A stretch of DNA of 47,984 nucleotides, taken from NCBI RefSeq assembly GCF_011045025.1, contig NZ_JAAKZX010000059.1:1-47984 (forward strand), in the 5' to 3' direction. The notes under the pieces are model-generated. The model was not told where the DNA came from and ran no database searches. It was given only the letters and a program-made list of their open reading frames with translations. Made by a program: the position numbers and the translations under genes. This document shows positions 15,614 through 24,939 of the stretch, one piece after another. How positions within the stretch are numbered: the stretch's first letter is position 1; each line of letters begins with the position of its first letter. The stretch is from Streptomyces ureilyticus (GTDB taxonomy: Bacteria > Actinomycetota > Actinomycetes > Streptomycetales > Streptomycetaceae).

Positions 15614-18498
15614 CGGACTCCCTCGCGCGCCTGGTCGACGAGCTCGCCCGTACCGCTCCCGGACTGCGGATCGAGACCGGTGCGGGAGGGACCGGCGCGT
15701 ACGCCTACGACGCCTCGAACTACCGGGTTCCGCCGCGGGCGGTGGCCTTCCCCCGTAGCGCCGACGACGTGTGCGCGGTGCTACGGGCCTGCCGGGAGGC
15801 GGGCGTCCCGGTCACCGCGCGCGGCGGGGGCACCAGCATGGCGGGCAACGCCGTGGGACCGGGCGTCGTCCTGGACTTCTCCCGTTACATGAACCGGATC
15901 CTGGACATCGACCCGGAGGCCCGCACCGCGCGCGTCGAGGCGGGAGTGATCCTCGACGCCCTCCAGAGCGCGACCAGCCCGTACGGGCTGGCCTTCGGCC
16001 CCGACCCCTCCTCGCACAGCCGCTGCACCCTCGGCGGCATGATCGGCAACGACGCGTGCGGCAACCGGTCGGTGCGGCATGGGCGTACGAGCAGTCACAT
16101 CGAGTCGTTGGAGATCGTCACCGCCGACGGCGTACGCGCCATCGCCGACCACAACGGGCTGCACCCGGTCGACCCCGATGATGCGGGACACATCTCCCGC
16201 CTCGAGCAGGACATACGGGCCCTGATCGCCGACAACCTGGCTCCGATCCGTACCGAGTTGGGCCGCATCCCCCGCCAGGTCTCCGGCTACCATCTGCACC
16301 GTCTGCTGCCGGAGAACGGCTTCGACATGGCCCGCGCGCTGGTCGGCTCGGAGGGCACCTGCGCGGTCATCACGGCGGCGACGGTACGGCTCGCCGCGAC
16401 GGCCTCCGCCACGGCGCTGCTGACCCTCGGCTACGACGACGTCGTCGACGCGGCCGAGGACGTCCCGGAGATCCTGCGCTGGTCGCCGACCGCCGTGGAG
16501 GGCATGGACGAGGCGATCGTCGCGACGATGCGCGCCCGCCGCGGTCCGGACTCCGTCACCGGCCTGCCCGAAGGGCGTGCCTGGCTGTACGTGGAACTCG
16601 ACGGCGACGACGAGGCCGCGGTGAACCACCGCGCCGCCGAACTCCTTGACGTGCTCAAGGCCCGGGGCCGGATGACCGGCGGACGCGTCGTGGAGAGCGC
16701 GGCCGAGCGGCGCTCACTGTGGCGGGTCCGCGAGGACGGAGCCGGGCTCGCCGCCCGTCTCGTCGACGGCGGGGAGTCCTGGCCCGGCTGGGAGGACGCG
16801 GCGGTCGCGCCGGAGCAACTGGCCGCCTATCTACGGGACTTCCGCGGGCTGCTGGCCACGCACGGGCTGACCGGAGTGCTGTACGGGCACTTCGGTGCCG
16901 GCTGTGTCCACGTACGCATCGACTTCGACCTCGCCACGGACACCGGGCGGGCCGCCACCCGCCGCTTCCTCTCCGAAGCGGCCGCACTGGTCGTCGAGCA
17001 CGGCGGAACGCTGTCGGGTGAGCACGGCGACGGGCGGGCGCGCGGTGAGCTGCTGGAGGTCATGTACAGCCACCCGATGATCCGGGCGTTCGCCGCCTTC
17101 AAGGAGACCTTCGATCCTCAGGGCCTCCTGAATCCCGGCGTCATCGTCGACCCGGCTCCCCTGGACGCCGATCTGGCCCTGCACACGCCCGCTGTCGTGC
17201 TGCCCGTCGAGACCCTCTTCTCCTTCCCGCACGACGAGGACGGCTTCGAGGGTGCCGTGCGCCGTTGTGTCGGCGTCGGCCGCTGCCGCAGCGACGCGGG
17301 CGGTGTGATGTGTCCCAGCTACCGGGCTACGGGGGAGGAGAACCACTCCACGCGGGGTCGCGCCCGGCTGCTTCAGGAGATGGTGCGGGGCGGGACCGTT
17401 CAGGACGGCTGGCGCTCGGATGACGTCAAGGACGCCCTCGACCTGTGCCTGTCGTGCAAGGCGTGCTCCAGTGACTGCCCGGTCGGCGTCGACATGGCCA
17501 CGTACAAGGCGGAGTTCCTGCACCACCACTACAAGGGCAGGCTCCGACCCCGTTCCCACTACTCGCTGGGCTGGCTGCCCCTGACCTCGGCCCTGGCCGG
17601 ACGCGCCGCCCGGCCGATCAACGCGCTCATGCGCGGGCCGGTCGGCAGGGCACTCGCCCGACTCGGAGGCGTGACCACGAAGCGCAGGATCCCGGCCTTC
17701 GCCTCCCGGCGCGCCCTGCGCAAGACCCTGCGCGCCACGAAGACCGGCGAACCGTCGAAGGCCCTGCTCTTCGTCGACAGCTTCACGCGCGCCTTCCGCC
17801 CGGAGGTCGCCGGCGCCACGAGTCGCGTACTCGCCGACGCCGGAATCCCGTGCACGGCTGAAGACGGCCTGTGCTGCGGGCTGACGTGGGTGAGCACCGG
17901 CCAACTGTCCGTCGCGCGACGCGTCATGGCCCGTACGGTCGCCCGCCTGGACGACGACGGCGACGACCGGCCCATCATCGTGGCCGAGCCCAGCTGTGCG
18001 GCCGCGTTGAAGCGTGACGTGCCCGAACTCCTCGACACCGACGCCGCCCGCCGCGTCGCCGCCCGCGTCCACACCCTCACCGGCGCCCTGACCGACCTGG
18101 CCGCCCCCGACTGGACGCCCCCCGACCTGCCGGACAACGTCGTTCTGCAGACCCACTGCCACGAATACGCCACCTTCACCGGCCGCCGCCCGCGCGACCT
18201 GCTGAGCAAGCTCGGCGTACGCAAGGTCGACGAGGCCGAGGGCTGCTGCGGACTCGCCGGCAACTTCGGCTTCGAGGAGGAGCACTACGAGACCTCGATG
18301 GCCGTCGCCGACCTGGCATTGAAACCCCGCCTCGACGCCGTCGACAGCGCCGAGCGGACCGTCGTCGTGGCCGACGGATTCAGCTGCGCCACCCAGATCG
18401 ACCACCTCGCCGGAGACCGCGACATCCGCGCCCTGCACCTCGCGGAACTGCTCGACCCCGCCGCCGATCGATCCGATCAACCAGGAGAGACCTCATGA
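15610..18498 (+). CDS. FAD-linked oxidase with Fe-S/CCG domains (D-2-hydroxyacid dehydrogenase, GlcD/YdiJ type)
   Basis: A 962-residue fusion. Residues ~30-540 are a FAD_binding_4/FAD-oxidase_C unit (ARGGGTSMAGNAVG; GPDPSSHSRCTLGGMIGNDACG; GEHGDGRARGELLE). Two 4Fe-4S-type cysteine clusters follow: CVGVGRC near 552 and CLSCKACSSDCPVG near 612. Two CCG domains are marked by LCCGL near 754 and GCCGL near 877. Such proteins oxidise D-lactate, D-2-hydroxyglutarate or similar acids and pass electrons to the respiratory chain. It is coupled on both sides by ATGA overlaps to an aminotransferase and a succinate-semialdehyde-type dehydrogenase. D-2-hydroxyglutarate, a by-product of 4-hydroxybutyrate:2-oxoglutarate transhydrogenation, is one plausible substrate (inference). 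Confidence 0.85.
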   Translation: MTDSLARLVDELARTAPGLRIETGAGGTGAYAYDASNYRVPPRAVAFPRSADDVCAVLRACREAGVPVTARGGGTSMAGNAVGPGVVLDFSRYMNRILDIDPEARTARVEAGVILDALQSATSPYGLAFGPDPSSHSRCTLGGMIGNDACGNRSVRHGRTSSHIESLEIVTADGVRAIADHNGLHPVDPDDAGHISRLEQDIRALIADNLAPIRTELGRIPRQVSGYHLHRLLPENGFDMARALVGSEGTCAVITAATVRLAATASATALLTLGYDDVVDAAEDVPEILRWSPTAVEGMDEAIVATMRARRGPDSVTGLPEGRAWLYVELDGDDEAAVNHRAAELLDVLKARGRMTGGRVVESAAERRSLWRVREDGAGLAARLVDGGESWPGWEDAAVAPEQLAAYLRDFRGLLATHGLTGVLYGHFGAGCVHVRIDFDLATDTGRAATRRFLSEAAALVVEHGGTLSGEHGDGRARGELLEVMYSHPMIRAFAAFKETFDPQGLLNPGVIVDPAPLDADLALHTPAVVLPVETLFSFPHDEDGFEGAVRRCVGVGRCRSDAGGVMCPSYRATGEENHSTRGRARLLQEMVRGGTVQDGWRSDDVKDALDLCLSCKACSSDCPVGVDMATYKAEFLHHHYKGRLRPRSHYSLGWLPLTSALAGRAARPINALMRGPVGRALARLGGVTTKRRIPAFASRRALRKTLRATKTGEPSKALLFVDSFTRAFRPEVAGATSRVLADAGIPCTAEDGLCCGLTWVSTGQLSVARRVMARTVARLDDDGDDRPIIVAEPSCAAALKRDVPELLDTDAARRVAARVHTLTGALTDLAAPDWTPPDLPDNVVLQTHCHEYATFTGRRPRDLLSKLGVRKVDEAEGCCGLAGNFGFEEEHYETSMAVADLALKPRLDAVDSAERTVVVADGFSCATQIDHLAGDRDIRALHLAELLDPAADRSDQPGETS

Positions 18499-19934
18499 CC
18501 GACACACTCACGCAGTTGTTCATCGGCGGTGCCTGGGTGGACGCCGTGGACGGCGCCACCCTGCCCGTGGACGACCCGGCGACCGGCGAGATCATCGCGC
18601 ACGTCGCCGACGCGGGCCCCAAGGACGCCCGGCTCGCGGAGGAAGCGGCCGTGGAGGCACAGCAGGAGTGGGCCCGTACGGCGCCGCGGGCGCGCAGTGA
18701 AATCCTGCGCCGCGCCTACGAGATCATCCTGGAGCGCACCGACGAGCTCGCCCACCTGATGACGGCCGAGATGGGCAAGCCGCTGGCCGAGGCCAGGGGA
18801 GAGGTGGCGTACGCGGCGGAGTTCTTCCGCTGGTTCTCCGAGGAGGCGGTACGCATCGAAGGCGGCGCCGGCGTCCTGCCCGACGGCCGGAACCGGATGG
18901 TGCTCTCCCGCCGCCCGGTCGGCCCCTGTCTGTTGATCACCCCGTGGAACTTCCCGCTGGCCATGGGCACCCGCAAGATCGGTCCGGCGATCGCGGCCGG
19001 CTGCACGATGATCCTCAAGCCGGCCCCGCAGACCCCGCTGTCCAGTCTCGCGCTGGCCGGGATCCTCAAGGAGGCGGGCCTGCCGGACGGCGTGCTGAAC
19101 GTCGTCACGACCTCGCGGGCGGGCGAGGTGGTCGAGCCGCTCCTGCGCGGCGGCAAGATCCGCAAGCTGTCCTTCACCGGTTCCACGGGCGTCGGGCGGC
19201 TGCTGCTCGCGCAGTGCGCCGACACCGTCGTACGTACGTCGATGGAGCTGGGCGGCAACGCGCCGTTCGTCGTCTTCGAGGACGCCGACCTGGACAAGGC
19301 CGTGGACGGCGCGATGGTCGCCAAGATGCGCAACATGGGCGAGGCGTGCACGGCCGCGAACCGCTTCTTCGTGCACAGCTCCGTGGCGGAGGAGTTCGGG
19401 CGGCGGCTCGCCGAGCGTATGGGCTCGTTGGTGGTGGGCCCCGGAACGCGCGATGGGGTCGATGTCGGCCCGCTGATCGACGCGAACGGACGGGCCAAGG
19501 TCGAGGAGCTGGTCGCCGACGCGGTGCAGCGCGGCGCCGAGGTGCTCGTCGGCGGCCATACGCCGCAAGGGCCCGGCTGCTTCTACCCGCCGACCGTGCT
19601 CGCGGATGTCGACCCCGGGAGCCGTCTGATGGACACGGAGATCTTCGGTCCCGTGGCGGCGATCCTCACCTTCGAGGACGAGGACGAGGTCGTAGGCCGC
19701 GCCAACGACACCCCATGGGGCCTGGTCGGCTACCTCTTCACCGAGGGTCTCGACCGCGCCCTGCGCGTCAGCGAACGCCTGGAGGTGGGCATGGTCGGTC
19801 TCAACACCGGCCTCGTCTCCAACCCGGCTGCGCCGTTCGGCGGCGTCAAGCAGTCCGGGCTGGGCCGCGAGGGTGGCCGGGTCGGGATCGACGAGTTCCT
19901 GGAGTACCAGTACTTGGCGGTGCCGGTGAGCTGA
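18495..19934 (+). CDS. NAD(P)-dependent succinate-semialdehyde-type dehydrogenase
   Basis: A 479-residue aldehyde dehydrogenase. The general base is Glu251 (MELGGNAPF) and the nucleophile Cys285 (GEACTAANRF). The cofactor residues ITPWN and Lys175 (MILKPAP) and the C-terminal FGGVKQSGLGREGG are present. The sequence is of the GabD/succinate-semialdehyde dehydrogenase subfamily. It would finish GABA breakdown to succinate. It starts in an ATGA overlap with the FAD/Fe-S gene, so the three enzymes are one operon. Its stop codon lies in the arm of a terminator hairpin shared with the convergent ABC exporter. A paralogue lies at 34564-36048. Confidence 0.9.
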   Translation: MTDTLTQLFIGGAWVDAVDGATLPVDDPATGEIIAHVADAGPKDARLAEEAAVEAQQEWARTAPRARSEILRRAYEIILERTDELAHLMTAEMGKPLAEARGEVAYAAEFFRWFSEEAVRIEGGAGVLPDGRNRMVLSRRPVGPCLLITPWNFPLAMGTRKIGPAIAAGCTMILKPAPQTPLSSLALAGILKEAGLPDGVLNVVTTSRAGEVVEPLLRGGKIRKLSFTGSTGVGRLLLAQCADTVVRTSMELGGNAPFVVFEDADLDKAVDGAMVAKMRNMGEACTAANRFFVHSSVAEEFGRRLAERMGSLVVGPGTRDGVDVGPLIDANGRAKVEELVADAVQRGAEVLVGGHTPQGPGCFYPPTVLADVDPGSRLMDTEIFGPVAAILTFEDEDEVVGRANDTPWGLVGYLFTEGLDRALRVSERLEVGMVGLNTGLVSNPAAPFGGVKQSGLGREGGRVGIDEFLEYQYLAVPVS

Positions 19935-19967
19935 ACGCGTCCCCCTGCTGGAACCAGCTCGCGTTCA
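19932..19967. terminator. Shared terminator carrying both convergent stop codons
   Basis: TGAACGCG (19932-19939) pairs with CGCGTTCA (19960-19967), and an inner stem GCTGGAACCAGC sits at 19948-19959. The left arm begins with the TGA of the aldehyde dehydrogenase and the right arm ends with the reverse-complement TGA of the ABC exporter. Confidence 0.65.
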
Positions 19968-21827
19968 GTGCAGTTCGGCCCCCACCGAGCTGTCGTCGAC
20001 GGGGCTGTCGTCGGCAAGACTCTCCTCGACGGGGCTTTCGTCGAGGAAGCCGCCCGACTGGTGCTGCCACAGCTTCGCGTAGGTGCCGTCCGACGCGAGC
20101 AGTTCCTGGTGCGTGCCCTGCTCGACGATCCGTCCGCGGTCGAGGACGACGAGCTGGTCCATGGAGCCGACGGTGCTCAGACGGTGTGCCACCACGAGCG
20201 CCGTACGCCCCTCCATGAGCCGCCACAGCGCCTCCTGGACGAGGATCTCGCTCTCGGAGTCCAGGGCGCTGGTCGCCTCGTCGAGCAGCAGGATCGGCGC
20301 GTCGCGCAGGATCGCCCTGGCGAGAGCGACGCGCTGGCGCTGTCCGCCGGACAGCTTGACACCGCGCTCGCCCACCATGGTGTCGAAGCCGTCCGGCAAT
20401 GCGTCGGCGAACTCCGTGACGTGCGCCGCGTCGGCCGCGCGGCGGATCTCGGCATCGGTGGCGCCCGGCCGGGCGAACGCGATGTTGTCCCGCAGCGTGC
20501 GGTGGAACATCGCCGGGTCCTGCGGCACGTACGCGATCAGGCCTCGCAGGTCGGCCTGGCTCAGCTTGCTGATGTCCTGGCCCCCGATCAGGATCCGGCC
20601 CGCGTCGATGTCCATCAACCGCAGCAGCAGCCGACTGAGCGTGGTCTTGCCGCCGCCGGACCGGCCGACGAGACCGATCTTCGTCCCGCTGGGCACGGTC
20701 AGGTCGAGGCCCTCGAAGAGCGGCTCCGAGCCCGCGTGGGCGAAGGTCACCTGCTCGAAGCGGACGTCGGCGGCTCCGGGCAGCAGCGGCTCCGGCGAGG
20801 GCGGGTCGAGCACGGTCGGTGGCGTCAGCAGCAGTTCGGTGAACTGCGCGGCCTCCGTCATCGAGCTCTCCAGACGGCGGTAGATCTGGTTGAACTCGAA
20901 CATGATCCGCGTCGCGTTGGAGTAGTACGTGAAGGCGACCACGACCGCCTCCACGCCGTGTCCGCCCCCGCCGAGCGTGACCGCGAGCAGCAGGCCCAGC
21001 GCGTTGGTCAGTACCGACATCGGCGCGACCAGTGTGTCGATGCGCAAGTTGCCGTAGTCCCACGACCGCAGCGTGAGCCGCCGTGAGTGCGCGACGCGGG
21101 AGCGGTGTTCGGCGGCCTCGCGTTCCTCGGCGGCGAAGGCCCGGACCGTGTCCATGTTCATCAGGCTGTCGGCGACATGGCCCGACACCCGGGCGATCGC
21201 CTCCTCGCGCTCATCGACGAGCGCCTGACGGCGGCGGATGAGGGGCACCACGCACAGCCCCGTCAGTGCGATCATCGCCAGGAGTCCGACGACGAGCAGC
21301 GGTTCGTAGCGCCACAGCACCACCGACCCGAACAGCAGCGGCACGAACCTGCCCACGACCTGGAACGTCATCGAGTCGACGAATTCCTCGAAGCGGGAGG
21401 CGAAGCTCAGCACCCGCTTGGTCAGCGACCCGGCGAAGTTGTCGTGGAAGAACGCGGCATCCTTGGCGAACAGTTCGTCCATGCCGAGCACGTACAGGTG
21501 CTCGATGCCGAGGGCGTCCACACGGTTCAGGCAGTGCATCCCGAGGCGCCACAGCGTCTCCGCGAACAGCAGAATGCCGGCGAAGCCGAGGACGTACGGC
21601 AGTGTCGAACCGATGGTGATGTCGGCGTCGTCGGCGATGCGGCCGACGAGCTTCGCGACGACCAGCGGTGCGATGTAGAAGATGCCGATGTTGCCCAGCG
21701 CCGGCAGCAGCATCCCGGGCACCGTCCACCGCCGGAGCCGGGTCAACTCCCGTCCGTAGTAACGAAGTGCGAGGAGCACCGGGCCCTTGCCCGGCGGCGC
21801 CCTGTGCGATACAGACTGCGATTCCAT
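19965..21827 (-). CDS. ABC exporter, fused membrane and ATPase domains (type I)
   Basis: A 620-residue half-transporter. The N-terminal ~310 residues hold about six membrane helices (WTVPGMLLPALGNIGIFYIAPLVV; SMTFQVVGRFVPLLFGSVVLW). The C-terminal ATPase has Walker A GRSGGGKTT near 389, LSGGQRQR near 494, Walker B PILLLDEATSALDSES and the H-loop VVAHRLST. It would export a lipid, drug or peptide as a dimer; the substrate is unknown. The start at 21827 follows AGGGTGAGC, and the longer frame to 21899 has no ribosome-binding site. The tail after the ATPase is acidic and Ser/Asp-rich (DESPVEESLADDSPVDDSS), not part of the fold. There is no biosynthetic cluster around it. Confidence 0.88.
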   Translation of the reverse strand: MESQSVSHRAPPGKGPVLLALRYYGRELTRLRRWTVPGMLLPALGNIGIFYIAPLVVAKLVGRIADDADITIGSTLPYVLGFAGILLFAETLWRLGMHCLNRVDALGIEHLYVLGMDELFAKDAAFFHDNFAGSLTKRVLSFASRFEEFVDSMTFQVVGRFVPLLFGSVVLWRYEPLLVVGLLAMIALTGLCVVPLIRRRQALVDEREEAIARVSGHVADSLMNMDTVRAFAAEEREAAEHRSRVAHSRRLTLRSWDYGNLRIDTLVAPMSVLTNALGLLLAVTLGGGGHGVEAVVVAFTYYSNATRIMFEFNQIYRRLESSMTEAAQFTELLLTPPTVLDPPSPEPLLPGAADVRFEQVTFAHAGSEPLFEGLDLTVPSGTKIGLVGRSGGGKTTLSRLLLRLMDIDAGRILIGGQDISKLSQADLRGLIAYVPQDPAMFHRTLRDNIAFARPGATDAEIRRAADAAHVTEFADALPDGFDTMVGERGVKLSGGQRQRVALARAILRDAPILLLDEATSALDSESEILVQEALWRLMEGRTALVVAHRLSTVGSMDQLVVLDRGRIVEQGTHQELLASDGTYAKLWQHQSGGFLDESPVEESLADDSPVDDSSVGAELH

Positions 21828-22326
21828 GCTCACCCTGTGTTGTCGAAGGGTTCGCAGTGTCCCGCGGCGGAGCCTGCGGAGTCCAAGCGTTTTTCTCAAC
21901 GCCCGGAGATATCAGTGGTGTTGGACCAAGCCGGTGGGTGGGTCGCCGTCAGCCCAGGCGGCGGGTCGTCAGTGGACATGCGGCCGAGCAATGTGCACTG
22001 GCTGACGCCGCGGACGTGGCGGAGGTGGGTCGATGTCGGCCTGCGCGGCCACACGCGCGGCTGCTGACGTCGTCCGGGCTGCGGAGGGGAAGCTGCGGTT
22101 GTGCAGCAGCAGGCGCGTGCCGCCCGGATACTGAAGGTGAGTTGGGTCAGGATCAGCAGCCGCAGGAGCGGTGACAGACACCGTCTGACGCTGAGTCCCT
22201 TCTCGGGCGGACAGTTCAGCAGATGACAGACGGTCGTTGCGGCACATCAAGAGATGAGTCCCGCAACGACCGTCAGCCGAATGGCGATACCGGCGCTACT
22301 GCGCCGAGGCGGCGCAAGTGGGTGGG
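21828..22326. other. Intergenic region, no recognisable gene
   Basis: About 500 bp between the start of the ABC exporter and the end of the sarcosine-oxidase-like gene, both on the minus strand. The rightmost part holds a perfect 14-bp hairpin (22229-22274). The exporter promoter should lie at the left. Open frames in both directions have no family resemblance that I can recognise; a decayed insertion is possible. Confidence 0.5.
22229..22274. terminator. Strong hairpin downstream of the oxidase operon
   Basis: GACGGTCGTTGCGG pairs perfectly with CCGCAACGACCGTC across an 18-nt loop, about 50 bp beyond the stop of the minus-strand FAD oxidase gene. A terminator is likely; the long perfect stem could also be a mobile-element end. 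Confidence 0.55.
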
Positions 22327-23472
22327 CTACCTGGTCTTGAACCGGTCCGGACGCACGAAGTCCAGGCCTTCGATGGTCTGCTTGCCGAGCGCCTCGTGTG
22401 CGGCGATGTGACCATAGCCGGTCGCCATTTTGAAGCCTTTTCCGGAGAATCCGGTGGCACAGTAGACCCTGCTGTTCTCGTCCAGCCAGCCGAGGAGGGG
22501 ATGCCTGTCCTCGGTGAAGAGGTCGGGGAAGGCGTCGGAGCGCGCGATGGTGGGGATCAGGCCGGGGAAGAATTCGGTGACGATCTCGGTGACCTTTTCG
22601 ATTTCTTCCTGGGTGAGTTCCCTGGGCACGGCGTCCGGGTCGGGGGTTGCCCTTGCGCGCCCGGCCAGCGGTCCGTCCACCGATGCCTTGACCGTCACGC
22701 CATCGACGGCGGGTGCGCCGTACATGGAGCGATCCTCGTACCACCGGCTGAAGATGGGGAAGTTCTCTGGCGAGAACTGCGTTCCGTCCTGGGCGATGAA
22801 CCAGGTCAGGACGATCCGATGGGTTTCCGTGACGGCCTTGAGGTGGTCGGGCATGAGCCTTCGGGACCAGCCGCCCGAGGCGACGATGACCTTCTCGAAC
22901 GTCCAGGTTCTGTCGCCCGACGTGACGACAACACCGTCTTCGGTCTCGGTGATGCTGTCCACGGGTGTGTTCTGAAGGACGGTGGCACCGTTGGCCTGGG
23001 CCGCCGCGACGGCGGCGCTGACGGCGCGGTCGGTGCGCAGAACACCGGCGCGGGGGTCATAGACGGCGCAGTCGTCGGGGCGGAGGTTGTGCTGGGGGTA
23101 GCGTTCCGCCATCTCCTCCCGGCTCAGGACGCTGTGCTCGGCTCCGGTGACGCGTGTGGCATCGAGGAGGCTGTTGATGAAGCTGCCGTTCGCCGTCCCG
23201 ATGGACAGCCCCCCGGTAGTGGTGAGGATCTCCTGCCCGGTTTCCGCTTTGAGCTCGGCCCACAGGCCGCGGGAGCGTTCGATGATGGGGTAGTAGTCGG
23301 GCTTGCCGAGGTAGACCATGCGGAACAGGCGGGTGTCCCCGCCCACGGCACTGCGGCCGTGGGCGGGGGTGGCGGCCTCGAAGCCCACCACCGAGTCCGA
23401 CAGCCGGGAGGCCTGCCACAGGGCCATGCTCCCGATGCTGCCCAGGCCGATGACGGCGAGTTTCGCGTCCAT
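22327..23472 (-). CDS. FAD-dependent oxidase, monomeric sarcosine oxidase / N-methyltryptophan oxidase (SolA) family
   Basis: A 381-residue flavoenzyme of the DAO superfamily. The dinucleotide loop GLGSIG is at residues 9-14. The SolA-type phrase SAVGGDTRLFRMVY and the C-terminal ATGFSGKGFKMATGYG are present. It should oxidise an amine or N-alkyl amino acid to an imine with O2. In true monomeric sarcosine oxidases FAD is covalently bound to a Cys shortly before a TPD motif; here the aligned stretch DAFPDLFTEDRHP has no Cys, so FAD is probably non-covalent. The start at 23472 gives MDAKLAVIGLG. It lies 20 bp after another FAD oxidoreductase in the same operon, under the predicted GntR operator. 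Confidence 0.85.
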   Translation of the reverse strand: MDAKLAVIGLGSIGSMALWQASRLSDSVVGFEAATPAHGRSAVGGDTRLFRMVYLGKPDYYPIIERSRGLWAELKAETGQEILTTTGGLSIGTANGSFINSLLDATRVTGAEHSVLSREEMAERYPQHNLRPDDCAVYDPRAGVLRTDRAVSAAVAAAQANGATVLQNTPVDSITETEDGVVVTSGDRTWTFEKVIVASGGWSRRLMPDHLKAVTETHRIVLTWFIAQDGTQFSPENFPIFSRWYEDRSMYGAPAVDGVTVKASVDGPLAGRARATPDPDAVPRELTQEEIEKVTEIVTEFFPGLIPTIARSDAFPDLFTEDRHPLLGWLDENSRVYCATGFSGKGFKMATGYGHIAAHEALGKQTIEGLDFVRPDRFKTR

Positions 23473-23492
23473 GAGAGCAGTCTCTTTTCTCT

Positions 23493-24893
23493 TTACTCGT
23501 GAAGTCCGGCGAGTCTGCTGCCGAATCTGGCCAGGAGTGAGGTCGTGCGGGAATCCCTGCGCTCTTCCCACCGGTCGGCAATGCCGAAGAGCCGGTACAT
23601 GGCGTGAACGCCCAGCCAGCGGATGGGTTCCGGTTCCCACTTCCGTGCCCGGTAGCCGACCCAGGGAAGGGTGGTCCGTTCGGTTTCCTGCTCGAAGGCG
23701 AGCTCCACGAGAGTCCTGCCGCCGACGTAGGCCGACGTGACGCCGTGGCCCGCGTAGCCGGTGGACGACCCGATGCCTGATGCCGGGTCCCAGTGCACGC
23801 CGCCGTTCCAGTCACGCGTGACGCCCAGGACTCCCGACCAGGCGTGTTCCACCTCGAAGGGGATCCCCGGGAAGAAGGACCTGAGCTTCTGCGAGATCAG
23901 GTCGATGGTGGACTGGGCGGTCGCACCGTCTCCCCCTGTACCGGACCCGAAGCGGTAGGGGACACCGCGGCCCCCCATGGCGATACGGCCGTCCGACGTC
24001 CGTTGGGCGTAGATGAACGTGTGCGCGGAGTCGTTGAGGCACTGCGGCCCGTTCCAGCCGATCTGTTGCCATGCCTCCTCCGGCAGGGGTTTGGTCACGA
24101 TCATCGAGGAATTGACCGGGATCAGGGTCCGGCCGCCGAGCAGCTGTCCCGAATAGCCTTCGGTGCAGATGAACGTCTTCGCCGCGGTGACGCGTCCGTT
24201 GGCCAAGGTGAGGGTCTTGCCCTCGACACTCTCCACTCGGCTGCCCTCGTAGATCCCGACCCCCATGGAGGTCAGGGTGTCGGCGAGGCCGTAGACGAGC
24301 TTTGCGGGGTGGAACCGCGCGCAGTGCTTGTAGAAGAGCCCGCCGTGGACGGTGGAGATGTTGATCTGGGACTGGAACTCGTCCCGGTCGAGCAGGTGGA
24401 CTTCGTCGTCGGTCAGCCCGTACTTCAGGTCGGCATCACGCCTGGTGACTAGCCGGCCCAGCCCCGCCCGAGTGTGGGCGGCGACGAGCGCGCCGCCCTT
24501 GTGCTGATCGGCGTCGATACCTTCGGCCCGGAGGATGTCCAGGACCGCGTCGACGCCGGCGACGAATTCCTGCTGCAGTGCCCGGCTCGCTTCCAGCCCT
24601 CCCCCGGCGCGGGCGAAGGTGGCACGGTTTCCCGGGGGCATGGCCGAGAGCCAGCCGCCGTTGCGTCCTGATGCGCCGTAGCCGACCTGTTCGGCCTCGA
24701 AGACGGCGACGGAGAGCGACGGTTCGAGCTTCTTGGCGAAGTACGCTGCCCAGAGGCCGGTGTAGCCGCCGCCGACAATGGCCACGTCGACGGAGTCGTG
24801 GCCGGTGAAGCGGGGGAATGAGGGCCTCTTGTCGGCCAGTTGGGCCACCCAGAAGCCGAGCTCTCCGTTTCGGGGTGGTGCCGCAGCGTTCAT
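23493..24893 (-). CDS. FAD-dependent oxidoreductase (DadA / gamma-glutamylputrescine oxidase-like)
   Basis: A 466-residue DAO-fold protein. The FAD loop GGGYTG is at 41-46, followed by EAEQVGYGASGRNGGWL, a hallmark of PuuB/OrdL-type amine oxidases. The later blocks TLIPVNSSMIVTKPL and WSGVLGVTRDWNGGVHW...GYAGHGVTSAYVGG complete the family pattern. It likely oxidises a primary or secondary amine of an amino acid or polyamine derivative to an imine/aldehyde plus H2O2. ATG at 24893 follows GAAGAAGGA. It is transcribed after the HAD gene and a decayed RidA, and before the SolA-like oxidase. The neighbourhood of RidA, a polyamine-type importer and an aldehyde dehydrogenase fits amine catabolism (inference). 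Confidence 0.85.
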   Translation of the reverse strand: MNAAAPPRNGELGFWVAQLADKRPSFPRFTGHDSVDVAIVGGGYTGLWAAYFAKKLEPSLSVAVFEAEQVGYGASGRNGGWLSAMPPGNRATFARAGGGLEASRALQQEFVAGVDAVLDILRAEGIDADQHKGGALVAAHTRAGLGRLVTRRDADLKYGLTDDEVHLLDRDEFQSQINISTVHGGLFYKHCARFHPAKLVYGLADTLTSMGVGIYEGSRVESVEGKTLTLANGRVTAAKTFICTEGYSGQLLGGRTLIPVNSSMIVTKPLPEEAWQQIGWNGPQCLNDSAHTFIYAQRTSDGRIAMGGRGVPYRFGSGTGGDGATAQSTIDLISQKLRSFFPGIPFEVEHAWSGVLGVTRDWNGGVHWDPASGIGSSTGYAGHGVTSAYVGGRTLVELAFEQETERTTLPWVGYRARKWEPEPIRWLGVHAMYRLFGIADRWEERRDSRTTSLLARFGSRLAGLHE

Positions 24894-24939
24894 GTGCGTC
24901 CTTCTTCTGTGTCTGGGAACGGCGTGGGCCGGTACTGGA

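Noticed and set aside
16831..18480. 549-codon minus-strand frame opposite the FAD/Fe-S dehydrogenase
   Set aside because: Same antisense artefact; the plus-strand cysteine clusters and overlaps are decisive.
19965..21827. ABC exporter as a sign of a natural-product cluster
   Set aside because: No biosynthetic or resistance genes are adjacent; neighbours are catabolic.
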